64,000 bases of DNA from an uncultured Rickettsiales bacterium (GTDB taxonomy: Bacteria > Pseudomonadota > Alphaproteobacteria > UBA8366): positions 25,679 to 89,678 of the forward strand of contig CAJWTF010000001.1 in the NCBI GenBank assembly GCA_913046825.1. Reading direction: 5' to 3'. Shown here in pieces: positions 43,914-52,989 of this stretch; the stretch's first letter is position 1, and every line of letters starts with the position of its first letter. The translations under genes were made by a program, and so were the position numbers. The notes beneath the pieces were generated by a model. The model was not told where the DNA came from. It ran no database searches and saw only the letters and a list, made by a program, of their open reading frames with translations.

Positions 43914-44363
43914 ATGTCGATGTACTGGGAAGAATTCGAGATCGGAAGACGCTACGAGACTTACGGACGTACGGTGACAGAGGGCGACCTCTCGATGTTT
44001 TGCTCCTTCGTCGGCTATCACGTACCGCTGTTTATCGACGAGGAATACGCGAAGCGGACGCAGTATGGCGGCCGTATCGCGCCGAGCGCCTTCACCATGT
44101 CGGTCTCGACCGCGATGACCGAAAGCCTGTTCCGACATACCGTGATTTCGCTGATGTCCGTCGAGCGCGGCCGGTTCTTGGCGCCCGTGCGGGCTGGAGA
44201 TACGATCCGCACGGAGGTGGAGGTAATCTCAAAGAAAGAGACGCGAAATCCGGAGAAGGGCATAGTCACCTTCCGTGATCATGTCTTCAATCAGAAGGAT
44301 GAGACGGTATTTCAGATTGATAAAATCGTGATGCTCAAACGCCGCATTGACGGCGACGGCTGA
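43914..44363 (+). CDS. MaoC-like hot-dog protein lacking the catalytic pair
   Basis: A 149-residue hot-dog protein of the same family as the preceding gene. The motif reads SFVGYHVPLFID, with Tyr 35 and Phe 40 in the positions of the catalytic Asp and His. It is therefore probably not a hydratase by itself. A likely role is the structural partner of the active MaoC protein in a heteromer, as happens in some MaoC-type pairs. The gap to the next gene is 12 bases. Confidence 0.8.
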   Translation: MSMYWEEFEIGRRYETYGRTVTEGDLSMFCSFVGYHVPLFIDEEYAKRTQYGGRIAPSAFTMSVSTAMTESLFRHTVISLMSVERGRFLAPVRAGDTIRTEVEVISKKETRNPEKGIVTFRDHVFNQKDETVFQIDKIVMLKRRIDGDG

Positions 44364-44375
44364 AGGAGAAGCCCG

Positions 44376-45419
44376 ATGGCCTTACATACCCCAATGTGTG
44401 ATCTGCTGGGAATCGAATACCCGATCTTCGCTGCCGGTATGGGCGGTGTCACGATGGCACCACTGACGGCGGCGATCTCGGCGGCGGGCGGTTGCGGCGT
44501 GCTTGGTGCCACCTTCTGCACCCCGGATCAGCTGCGCGCAGAAATCCGCTCAGTACGAGAGATCACCGACAAACCGTTCGGCGTCGATCTGCTCATTCCG
44601 GGTGATATTCCCGCGGACCTGACCGCCCACGAAGTACCGCCTTTCCCAAATTTCCTCGAAGATCTGATGCCCAAGGTGGAAGGGCTTAAAGGCAACCCGC
44701 CGCCGCCGCTCACCATCGATCTCGCGCGCGCCCAGGTCGAAGTGACGCTTGAGGAGAAAGTGCCGCTGATCGTCTCGGCCCTCGGCACGCCGCGTTGGCT
44801 GGTCGAGGAATGCCACGCCGTCGGCACCAAGGTCATGTCGATGGTGGGCGCCGTCCGCCACGCCGCGAGGCTGGAGCAGATGGGCGTCGACATCATTGTC
44901 GCGCAAGGTATGGAAGCGGGCGGTCATGTCGGCACTGTGACGACCATGGTATTGGTGCCGAGCGTCGTCGACGCGGTGAGCGTCCCGGTCCTGGCCGCGG
45001 GCGGCATCATCGACGGGCGAGGCATCGCGGCCGGAATGATGCTCGGCGCGCAAGGTGCCTGGATTGGTACCCGGTTTATCGCCACCGAGGAGGCCACCGC
45101 GCCAAACAGCCACAAACAAGGCATTCTGAGAGCGGACGAGAACGGAACTGTCGTGTCGCGTTGTTACACGGGCAAACCGAGCCGCGTTTTGAAAAACGAG
45201 TTCACCTCGCGTTGGCACGGTCGCGACAACGAACTGTTGCCGATGCCGTGGCAACGCATGCGGGTCGAAAAACTCGTCGCGCCCGCCAAGGCGGTGGGCA
45301 TGCCGGAGATTGCCAATTTCCCAACTGGGCAAGCGGCTGGCGCCATCAACGACATCCCCAAGGCGGCCGACGTATTCCGCGATATGGTGAGTGAGACCGA
45401 AGGAGCGATGGCCCAATGA
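44376..45419 (+). CDS. NAD(P)H-dependent flavin oxidoreductase, nitronate monooxygenase/enoyl reductase-like
   Basis: A 347-residue FMN TIM-barrel protein related to the gene at 6898. It shows EYPIFAAGMGGVT, GMEAGGHVGTV with the conserved His, LAAGGIIDGRG and GAWIGTRFIATEEA. Compared with the other copy it has a longer loop near 75-110 (PADLTAHEVPPFPNF). Its last 4 bases overlap the PaaK-like start (ATGA). In this operon an enoyl-reducing role next to MaoC proteins is plausible but not shown. Confidence 0.86.
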   Translation: MALHTPMCDLLGIEYPIFAAGMGGVTMAPLTAAISAAGGCGVLGATFCTPDQLRAEIRSVREITDKPFGVDLLIPGDIPADLTAHEVPPFPNFLEDLMPKVEGLKGNPPPPLTIDLARAQVEVTLEEKVPLIVSALGTPRWLVEECHAVGTKVMSMVGAVRHAARLEQMGVDIIVAQGMEAGGHVGTVTTMVLVPSVVDAVSVPVLAAGGIIDGRGIAAGMMLGAQGAWIGTRFIATEEATAPNSHKQGILRADENGTVVSRCYTGKPSRVLKNEFTSRWHGRDNELLPMPWQRMRVEKLVAPAKAVGMPEIANFPTGQAAGAINDIPKAADVFRDMVSETEGAMAQ

Positions 45420-46756
45420 CGGATTTCCTGCGTCAACCGATCGAGAAAATCCGCGAACTCCAAAACAAGTTGGTGGCTGAACAAATTGCGCTCTGTGCGC
45501 AGGGTCATGAATTTTACAAGCAGCGCTGGGCGGAGCATGGTGTCGATCCGGCGACGGTGAAGACCATCGACGACCTAGAGCGCCTGCCGCTCACGTCGAA
45601 AAAAGACCTGATGGATAATCCGGAAGCCTTTCGCCTCCAATGTCCGGATCTACCGCTTGAACAGCGGACGTTGTGGGAGGTGAACTACACGACAGGCTCC
45701 ACCAGCGACCCAACGCCCCTTTATGTCACCACGCACGACTACGTCGCCTATCTGGGTTTGGCGAAACGCGTAGGCGAAATTTCAGGCATCCGTGAAGACG
45801 ACGTTCTGATGAATCTGTTTCCGCTCACACCAGCACCAATGGGAGCCTTTATGCGCTCGCCGATGAACGCCTATGCAACAGGGGCGACGATCACGGCGGC
45901 TCTCGTCGGCGCCCCCTTCGGCGATTTCAACATGCATCGCTCGCTCGATGAAGCAGTCCGTATGGTCGAACGCCACCGCGCGACGGTGCTTTGGGGCATC
46001 ACCAGTTTTGTGCGCCGGGCGATCATTCGGGCAACGGAACTCGGCGCCGATTTCTCGAGCGTCCGCATGTGCAGCGTGACCGGTGAGGCCAGCACGCCGG
46101 AGATGCGTGAGGACATCCGCGAGCGCCTGCGCGCGCACGGCGTCGAGAAGCCAATCATCTTCGACCGCTACGGTTCAACCGAGGCGGGCGGCATGGCGCA
46201 ATGCCGTGAAGACAGCGATTGGCACAATCCAGCGCCCGATCTTTTGTTCCAGGAAGTAGTCGACCCCGATACAGGCCGCCGCCTTCCCGACGGCGAGCGC
46301 GGCGCCCTCGCAATCACCCAGCTCAATCGGCGTGGAACATCGCTGGTCCGCTATCTGGTCGGCGATGTCGTGAGCCTGACCCACGAGCCGTGTCCGAATT
46401 GCGGCCTCGGCGGCGACCGCGTTGTCCCGCCGATCGTGCGGACCAAGGACCTGGTGAAAGTCAAAGGCATGTTGATCAACCCGACCGTGCTGCTCGAATC
46501 GCTGACCGCGGTCAAAGACATCGACGAGTTTCAAGTCGTGCTGACCCGCCAGGACGAAAGCGATCCATTTTCCATGGACGAAATGATCGTCCGCATCGCC
46601 AGCCCCCGCACCGACAGGGACGCTCTGATCGCGGCGGTCACGGACGCAGCCCAAACCGCAGCTCGCATCCGCCCCCGCATCGATTTCGTCTCAGCAACCG
46701 ATATTTACGATCCGGCTAAACACGCGAAGGCCACGCGGCTGGTGGACCGGCGTTAG
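45416..46756 (+). CDS. Phenylacetate-CoA ligase family (PaaK-like) adenylating enzyme
   Basis: A 446-residue ANL-superfamily ligase. The adenylation motif YTTGSTSDPTPLYVT near 93-107 replaces the TSGTTG of classical members; GEASTPEMREDIR and FDRYGSTEAGGMAQC are the PaaK-type motifs. A CxxC pair in EPCPNCGLGGDRV may hold a metal. RTKDLVKVKGMLINP marks the C-terminal domain. It activates an aromatic or short-chain acid to its CoA ester. Its stop overlaps the stop of the convergent symporter pseudogene by 4 bases. Confidence 0.85.
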   Translation: MTDFLRQPIEKIRELQNKLVAEQIALCAQGHEFYKQRWAEHGVDPATVKTIDDLERLPLTSKKDLMDNPEAFRLQCPDLPLEQRTLWEVNYTTGSTSDPTPLYVTTHDYVAYLGLAKRVGEISGIREDDVLMNLFPLTPAPMGAFMRSPMNAYATGATITAALVGAPFGDFNMHRSLDEAVRMVERHRATVLWGITSFVRRAIIRATELGADFSSVRMCSVTGEASTPEMREDIRERLRAHGVEKPIIFDRYGSTEAGGMAQCREDSDWHNPAPDLLFQEVVDPDTGRRLPDGERGALAITQLNRRGTSLVRYLVGDVVSLTHEPCPNCGLGGDRVVPPIVRTKDLVKVKGMLINPTVLLESLTAVKDIDEFQVVLTRQDESDPFSMDEMIVRIASPRTDRDALIAAVTDAAQTAARIRPRIDFVSATDIYDPAKHAKATRLVDRR

Positions 46757-47624
46757 GTCTCGCGACGGCGCCGCTGGACCACATAGAGTACATAAGCGAC
46801 GGCAGTCGGGAACATTAACAAGCTGTAAATAGCGCCTGGCACCATCATCTCTCGCGACCCGATCAAGGTAAGGACGACAAAGATCACGAGCGTGCCAATC
46901 TGCAATCCGCACTCCAGCGTTATGGCAGTCTGCTGCGTTTCACTCAACTGGCCAACCTTACTGAGCGCGAGTGTCAATCCCATCATTACCAGGTTCAGAG
47001 ACAGGGCCGCCGGACCAGCTTGTAAGAAATATTCGACGAGGTTCTGCCGTTCCGCATAGATCGCCCCGGCAACGATCACGATGAAAAGCACCGTGGCGTC
47101 CATTCGGACTATGCGCTCAAAATCTTCGGCAAAGTCGGGCGTGTAGCGGTTCGTGAACATACCAATGATCACCGGCACCGTGGTAATGGCGAAGACACCG
47201 AAGATGGTGCGGCCGATGGAAAGCTCAGGTGCGGTAGCCGCGTCCATGAAATGAAGGATGGATAAACTGATGATTAACGGCAGGCTGACGACCGAGAGCA
47301 GGCTAATGACCGCGGTCAACGAGACCGAAAGCGCGGTGTCGCCGCGGGCCAGATAGGTCATGAGGTTCGAAGTAACGCCGCCGGGACAAGTGGCGATGAT
47401 CATCACGCCCACGGCCAAGGCTGGATCGATCCGCCAGAACTACAGCAAAGCGAGCGCCACCACGGCAAGAAGAACATCTGGCTGACGGCGCCAATTAAGA
47501 AATCCTGGGGCTGGACGGCAACACGTTTGGAATCCACAAGCGTCAGTTCCAGGCCGACCGAGTACATGATGAACGTCAACGACAACGGCAGAAATATTTG
47601 AGTGATAGCGTTCCCGTCTTCCAT
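46753..47624 (-). pseudogene. Bile acid:sodium symporter (BASS) family, broken by frameshift and amber codon
   Basis: Two overlapping frames together make one BASS-family membrane protein. The N-terminal part (from 47624) runs MEDGNAITQIFLPLSL to VSQMFFLP, then goes out of frame at about 47461-47464, where one base seems lost (TTGCCG TGG TGG instead of a GTGGTGGCG continuation). The restored frame reads VVALALL, then hits TAG at 47440-47442, then continues FWRIDPALAVGVMIIATCPGGVTSN and on to the natural end. Two lesions make a sequencing slip less likely. The rest is well preserved, so the loss is recent. Ribosome binding site GGAG is still present. Confidence 0.85.
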
Positions 47625-47856
47625 GCATTCTCCAAACTTGCGGTGTTATTGGTTTCTGGGGCGGGGCAACAGTGGCGCGGCAAGGGGGAGACAATGGCGA
47701 CTGGCTTCCTTGATGATTTCCACCGGTTTAAGCCTTGAGATCATCTGTTTTCTCGACAACGCGACCGACATCTACGACCTGGCGTAACACTTCCAGGTGA
47801 CACAGTTGATGAACCGGCAATGAGTGTTGGTTTGGCTGAATAGGAAAAAATTTCTG

Positions 47857-48072
47857 TCAATATCGGTGCCAGAAACAGCCGTGAACGAAAACTACTTTTC
47901 TTCGCCCTGGAAAAGCTAAATCCGGCTTGCCGGGTAGATTTCGAAGATGCAACCGATATCGATAGCCTAGCTTGTGAAGCATTCGCCGAACCATCATTTC
48001 AGGGCGGGTGTTTTTTGATTTAACTTTAGACATTATGGCGCTTCTCTGGGCGTCTGAAATCTTATCCACCAT
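47857..48072 (-). pseudogene. Very short patch repair endonuclease (Vsr), C-terminally truncated
   Basis: The first about 70 residues of a Vsr endonuclease: MVDKISDAQRSAIMSKVKSK, then RRMLHKLGYRYRLH, LPGKPDLAFPGRRKVVF with the catalytic Asp, and VHGCFWHRY with the active-site His, then a stop. Normal Vsr has about 140-150 residues; the C-terminal half with further catalytic and zinc positions is missing and is not found in other frames beyond the stop. An in-frame start at 48129 would add 19 unrelated residues. No cytosine methyltransferase gene (the usual partner) is nearby. Confidence 0.8.
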
Positions 48073-48285
48073 ATACTTTGCTATCACATTTTTAACATTC
48101 GTCGCGAAATTTCGCGGTAATAAAGGCACTTAGGCAGCTTCATAAACTCAAAATCGACGAATCGATTACTCCCTCCCTATATCCACTTCATAACGTGTGC
48201 CTATGGTTTATTCGAGTGCCAGCCGCATACCGATTTTGAAGCAGCGCCAGGTGCAAGCTTTAGTCGTTCAGCCACCTCCCCCACC

Positions 48286-49035
48286 CTAAATCTCCACAAC
48301 CAGCCCATCATACGCACACTCCTCCGGCACACGGTTGGCCATCGCCAGCATTTCGGGGGACATGTGGGTGAGGATCGTGCGTTTGGCTTGGAACTCGTCC
48401 CAGTGCGCGATCACATCGGGGTAGTTCATGTGGAAGCGCACGGGTTTTTCGTAGAAATACGATTCGCAGATAAACAAATCGGCGTCCTTGGAAATTTTTG
48501 GTATGTGCTTGGTCCACGCCGTATCCCCCGTATAGGAGACGGTTTTGCCACCGGCTTCCACGCGCAAGCTTGTCGGATGGGTCTGCGGCGTATGGTTCGC
48601 GGGATACGGTGTCACCACAGCGTGATCGCCGACTTTATTCGGCTTCATGATGTCCATCTCGACGAAGGTCAGGTCAAACTTCGGCACCATGACATTGCTG
48701 CCCGGCAGCATCGATTCCATCATCTCGCGCAGGCGCACCTCCGTATCACGGGGGCCCGCGATGATGAGCGGCTTGGTGCGTTTCGCAGCCAACATCCCAT
48801 CCAACAGCATCGAGGGAATACCGGAACAATGATCGGCGTGAATATGCGAAAAAATAACCGCATCGAGCGATGCGTGTTTTATGCCCGCCTGCTGCAATGC
48901 GACGAGCGACGTGGCACCAAATTCAATCGCATAGCGAAAACCTTCCACATCGACGACGAAGCACGAATTAAACCGCCCACCGGAGCCGAACGCATCGCCG
49001 CAGCCGGCAAAAGTGACTGTGCCTGATTTTGACAT
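48286..49035 (-). CDS. MBL-fold metal-dependent hydrolase (RNase Z-like subgroup)
   Basis: A 249-residue hydrolase. The zinc motif HIHADH is at residues 64-69 (FSHIHADHCSGIP); further ligands are in YPANHTPQTH, YTGDTAWT and a late His in ILTHMSPEM. The early GCGDAFGSGGRFNSCF segment is typical of RNase Z/arylsulfatase-like and PhnP-like members. The start at 49035 has AGGGATC upstream. It is intact although its neighbours on both sides are broken genes. The substrate is unknown. Confidence 0.88.
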   Translation of the reverse strand: MSKSGTVTFAGCGDAFGSGGRFNSCFVVDVEGFRYAIEFGATSLVALQQAGIKHASLDAVIFSHIHADHCSGIPSMLLDGMLAAKRTKPLIIAGPRDTEVRLREMMESMLPGSNVMVPKFDLTFVEMDIMKPNKVGDHAVVTPYPANHTPQTHPTSLRVEAGGKTVSYTGDTAWTKHIPKISKDADLFICESYFYEKPVRFHMNYPDVIAHWDEFQAKRTILTHMSPEMLAMANRVPEECAYDGLVVEI

Positions 49036-49175
49036 ATTGATCCCTACATTTCGTCTTTCGTGGATTATCCGGGACACGTTCCTGAATGCAAATCTGCGTT
49101 CACTTTCGCGTTAAGAAACCTGTTCCAATTTCCTCGTCTGTTTTTGCGATCGGATCACCTGAACAACTCATCTGC

Positions 49176-49822
49176 CTACGCGACGATCTTAACTAGTTCC
49201 TTTTGCCGGTTTTGAATCGCTAAATCCTGCGCTTCACTTAATAGTTTCGTCATCATAAAGCATTGCGACCAAAGCCCATGTCCGCCCTTAAATCCACCGC
49301 GTGTTATCTCCTTTTCGAACTTTTCGTGCCCTGAACGGTAGATCCGTACCCTGATCGTAAAATCCAAATCCGCATTGCAAACCGTCCCAACGCACTAGCC
49401 CCGACGTGTCATATTTGTTAGGGTCATCGAATTTCCGCCAACAGCATTAAAATCACGTATTTTGACAGGAGTCCGGCTTTTCGGTGCAAAGACGACTTCT
49501 TCAAAGAGCGTTTCGACCGCGAGTTTCATACATTTTTTTCCAGCTACGGACCAAACACGAGTTTGTAGCTAAAAAGCTGCTTTGCCAGGCTTTGCAGCGG
49601 AGCATTCGGATTAGATAAGTCCCCTGCTATTGGTTTGCCCGGATCCAACTTTAAAACAGCAACGTATTTTCCCGAGATTTTACGCTCCACACTTGCAACT
49701 GGCGTAGCCTTGCCGGTCGCCTCAATCGTCTGTGTACAGCCTGCGATCAATAATGCGCCGAAGGCTGTTATCAACAAAATGAAGGATTTCGCGATCATCA
49801 ACGAACAATTTTTTTTAGACAT
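49176..49822 (-). pseudogene. Secreted lipoprotein gene broken by a frameshift and an amber codon
   Basis: The 5' part (49822-49544) encodes a lipoprotein signal: hydrophobic FILLITAFGALL and lipobox LIAGC, with the Cys at residue 29, then GKYVAVLKLDPGKPIAG. It stops at TAG (49544). One frame over, reading resumes without loss from about 49560: VAGKKCMKLAVETLFEEVVF, on to an in-frame TAG at 49395-49397, then NADLDFTIRVRIYRSGHEKF and a helical C-terminus ending at 49176. The joined product of about 215 residues looks like a periplasmic lipoprotein with a late amphipathic helix. That these pieces form one gene is inferred. Confidence 0.55.
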
Positions 49823-50039
49823 TTTAATCTTAAATCACGCAATCTAGATTAGAATCGTACAAGGTTGATTACGCTGCCTTCAAGATAGAAACCTTCCGCT
49901 ATTCCCCTTTCACGAACCGGAATTGAATATCTGTTAGCGGACTCCTAAATTCGCCTCCCTCTTCCGTGCTCCCTTTCCCGCATCACGACACGGTGTAAAT
50001 CATTTGCTACACTCCCTGGGGCATCTGGAGGTTTGAGAC

Positions 50040-51755
50040 ATGCATGATCTGGTCATACGGAACGCGAACATCGTCGATGGCACCGGCGCGGACGCGTATT
50101 CAGGCGATATCGCGATCGATGGCGGGACCATCGCCCAAGTCGGCGGGACCGCCGGTGCGGGCAAACGAGAGATCGCGGCGAATGGCGCCATGGCCTCTCC
50201 CGGCTGGGTCGATGTGCACACGCACTACGACGGCCAGGTCACCTGGGACCCTGTGGTCAGCCCCTCTAGCTGGCATGGGGTCACCAGTATTGTCATGGGC
50301 AATTGCGGCGTCGGCTTCGCGCCAGTCAAGCCGAGCGACCACAACATGCTGATCGAGCTGATGGAAGGCGTGGAAGACATCCCAAGCGCCGCGCTGCACG
50401 AGGGTGTGCCGTGGAACTGGGAGAGTTTTCCGGAATTCATGGATGCGCTTGAGGCTATGCCGCGCGCCATCGATGTTGCGACACAAGTGCCACACAATCC
50501 GGTCCGCGCCTATGTTATGGGCGAAGATGCAGGCACCGACCGCACCTCCACGACTAAAGAGCGCGAGAAGATGGCTGCCATCGTCGCCGAGGGAATGGCG
50601 TCGGGCGCGCTCGGGTTCACCACGTCGCGCACAAAATTCCACCGCACTTCGACCGGTGACCACGTCCCGAGCCACTTCGCCGATTTGGAAGAGTTGCGCA
50701 CCATCGTGCAATCGCTGAAGAGCCACGGCGACGGAGTCATCGGCCTGCTCTGCGATTTCGATGAGCCGGAAAAAGATATCGCCGGATTTCGCCAACTCGC
50801 CGTCGAATCGGGCCGCCCACTCTATTACCTGCTGGTTCAATTCGACGAACATCCGGACCGCTGGCGCAAGGTATTGGAACTCTCGCGACCCGGCGATGAC
50901 GGGGCCGTTATCCACCCGCAAGTATGTCCGCGCCCGGTCGGCTTCTTCCTCGGCCTCGAATGCACGTTCAATCCGTTCGTCAGCCGTGGTGCCTATCGCG
51001 AAATCGCGGACTTGCCGCTCGACGAGCGCGTCAAACGCATGCGCGATCCGGAAGTGCGTCGCAAAATTCTCTCTCAGGTGCGCGATCACAAGTCGAACCT
51101 GATGCAGCAGGTGACCGGTGCTTTCGACAAAATGTACCGCTTGGGCGATCCGCCGAATTACGAGCCGTCAGAAGCGGACAGCATCCTCTCCATCGCCAAG
51201 CGCGAAGGGCGTGAGCCCCAGGAGGTCGCCTATGACATGCTTTTGGAGCGCGACGGACATGAGCTTATATACCTGCCGTTCACCAACTATACCGACCGTA
51301 ATCACGAAGTAATCTTGGAGATGCTGCGCGACGAACAGTCACTGTTCGGGCTCGGCGATGGCGGCGCGCATTGCGGGCTGATCTGCGATGCGACGATCCC
51401 CACATATCTGCTGACCCACTGGGTGCGCGACCGCAAACGCGGCGACCGTTTGCCGCTGGAATGGATCATCAAACGCCAGACCCGGGATAACGCTAATTTC
51501 TTCGGCCTGCATGATCGCGGCGTCTTGGCTCCGGGCATGAAGGCGGACGTGAATCTGATCGACATGGATCGGCTGACCCTACGCCCGCCGCATATCGTCC
51601 ACGATTTGCCCGCCGGCGGCCGCCGATTGGTGCAGGAAGCGGACGGTTATCTGGCGACGATCCAATCAGGCGCAGTGACCTTCGAGGAAGGCACGCATAC
51701 AGGTGCGTTGCCCGGCAAACTGGTGCGCGGTCGACAAAAAGGACCAGCAACATAG
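50040..51755 (+). CDS. N-acyl-D-amino-acid deacylase-like amidohydrolase
   Basis: A 571-residue amidohydrolase of the D-aminoacylase family. The metal motif HTHYD is at residues 60-64 (WVDVHTHYDGQ); the conserved Cys ligand is C89 in MGNCGVGFAP; later GDGGAHCGLICD carries the catalytic Asp region. GGAGG lies before the ATG. It removes acyl groups from N-acyl-D-amino acids or acts on related N-acyl or dihydropyrimidine substrates. It starts a plus-strand run with DUF1116, a Gfo/Idh relic and a DAO oxidase, so products may be D-amino acids oxidised by that DAO enzyme. Confidence 0.88.
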   Translation: MHDLVIRNANIVDGTGADAYSGDIAIDGGTIAQVGGTAGAGKREIAANGAMASPGWVDVHTHYDGQVTWDPVVSPSSWHGVTSIVMGNCGVGFAPVKPSDHNMLIELMEGVEDIPSAALHEGVPWNWESFPEFMDALEAMPRAIDVATQVPHNPVRAYVMGEDAGTDRTSTTKEREKMAAIVAEGMASGALGFTTSRTKFHRTSTGDHVPSHFADLEELRTIVQSLKSHGDGVIGLLCDFDEPEKDIAGFRQLAVESGRPLYYLLVQFDEHPDRWRKVLELSRPGDDGAVIHPQVCPRPVGFFLGLECTFNPFVSRGAYREIADLPLDERVKRMRDPEVRRKILSQVRDHKSNLMQQVTGAFDKMYRLGDPPNYEPSEADSILSIAKREGREPQEVAYDMLLERDGHELIYLPFTNYTDRNHEVILEMLRDEQSLFGLGDGGAHCGLICDATIPTYLLTHWVRDRKRGDRLPLEWIIKRQTRDNANFFGLHDRGVLAPGMKADVNLIDMDRLTLRPPHIVHDLPAGGRRLVQEADGYLATIQSGAVTFEEGTHTGALPGKLVRGRQKGPAT

Positions 51756-51796
51756 TAACAATTACACCCCCTGACGCCGAGGCGCTGACGCGCCTA

Positions 51797-52954
51797 TTGA
51801 AGGCGCGCCCTGCCTGGACCGGCATGATGTCGGCATCGGACGCGATCGGATTAGAGCCGCGCACGTTACTCCACAGCGGCCCACCGTCGAAGGAACCGCC
51901 GGTCGTCCCGACCTTGAACTCTGCTTCCGTCGCTTGCGTTTTCGAAGGTTGGGCCCAAAACTTAGACGAGGCCGACGCGCTGATCGCCTCCGACAAAATC
52001 CGCTTTGCCCCCGCGCAGGACCGCAATGTCGCCACCCCCTTGGCGGCGGTCGTCTCACCCTCCATGCAACTCGTGGTCATGGCGGATACGTCTGGCTCCG
52101 GCGTGCGCGCCTTCGCACCCTTGAACGGTGGCGGCACCGGCGGTGCGCCCGCCGCGCGTTACGGACGGAAGTCACAAGAAGCACTCGACCTACTGCGCTT
52201 CCTGAACGAAGAGATCGCACCCGCCATCGCGCCCGCTGCCGACACAGTGGTCGACTGGTTACCTATAATCGACGACGCGCTGACCAAGGGCGATGATGCC
52301 CATCTCCGCCACCTCGAGGCCCATACCACGATGATGGTGCTCCTCGGCGAACGGCTTGGCGCAGAGTTCGCGAACTCCAAGGCCGGGGCCTTCGTTGGCG
52401 AATGGCCGATTTTTCATCTGAATTTCTGGATGGCTGCTGCCCGCTGCGCGCTGTCCGCCGCGTCTGGTGTCGACGGCAGTGCGCTGATCACCGCGTTCGG
52501 TGGCAACGGCGCACAGTTCGGACTCCAGGTCAGCGGCCTGCCGGGTCGTTGGTTCACGGCGCACGCGGATGTGCCGCGCGGGAACGTGCGTGCACCCTAT
52601 ACGCTCGAGTCCTGTACCGGTGCGTACGGGGATAGCGCGCTCGCCGAGGGTTTTGGTTTGGGGGCGATGGCGCTCTCCTACTGCCCCGACATGCAGGCGC
52701 TGCACACGGATTTCTACGACGACGGCATCTACGACCTGCCCGGCACTTTATTGATGGCGGCGCATCCCGGCTTACCGACATCTGCGGCAAGGGCCGGGCT
52801 CTCGGCGCGCGCCGTGATCGATAGCGGCAAGACACCGGTGGTCGAGCTTGGACTTGTCGAGAAGACGGGTGTCGACGGAGGCTTGGGCGCAGGGCTCTAC
52901 CAGCCACCACTAGCCCCGTTTGCAGAAGCCTGCGCGGCTCTCGACGCCGGTTAG
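51797..52954 (+). CDS. DUF1116 family protein (YlbE/AllG-like)
   Basis: A 385-residue protein matching the DUF1116 family: WTGMMSASDAIGLEPRTLLHSGPP at the start (key part RTLLHSGPP), ACVFEGWAQ, AAVVSPSMQLVV, HTDFYDDGIYDLPGTLLMAAHPGL. In E. coli the relative YlbE (AllG) acts with FdrA and AllH in oxamate carbamoyltransfer; neither partner is here. The start is odd: similarity appears to extend upstream to about 51758, where the frame has no ATG or GTG. TTG at 51797 is the first usual start; ATA or ATT near 51752-51761, after AAGGA, is possible. Confidence 0.75.
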   Translation: MKARPAWTGMMSASDAIGLEPRTLLHSGPPSKEPPVVPTLNSASVACVFEGWAQNLDEADALIASDKIRFAPAQDRNVATPLAAVVSPSMQLVVMADTSGSGVRAFAPLNGGGTGGAPAARYGRKSQEALDLLRFLNEEIAPAIAPAADTVVDWLPIIDDALTKGDDAHLRHLEAHTTMMVLLGERLGAEFANSKAGAFVGEWPIFHLNFWMAAARCALSAASGVDGSALITAFGGNGAQFGLQVSGLPGRWFTAHADVPRGNVRAPYTLESCTGAYGDSALAEGFGLGAMALSYCPDMQALHTDFYDDGIYDLPGTLLMAAHPGLPTSAARAGLSARAVIDSGKTPVVELGLVEKTGVDGGLGAGLYQPPLAPFAEACAALDAG

Positions 52955-52989
52955 TTAGAAGGCTCCTCCTTCGATAAGGGGAAAGCCCC

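Noticed and set aside
47400..47470. Programmed frameshift or amber suppression in the BASS gene
   Set aside because: Both a frameshift and a TAG would have to be bypassed, there is no slippery heptamer or pyrrolysine machinery in view, and TAG ends several normal genes here.
50100..51089. 329-codon minus-strand open frame
   Set aside because: Antisense shadow of the D-aminoacylase-like gene; Arg/Ala-rich text without motifs.
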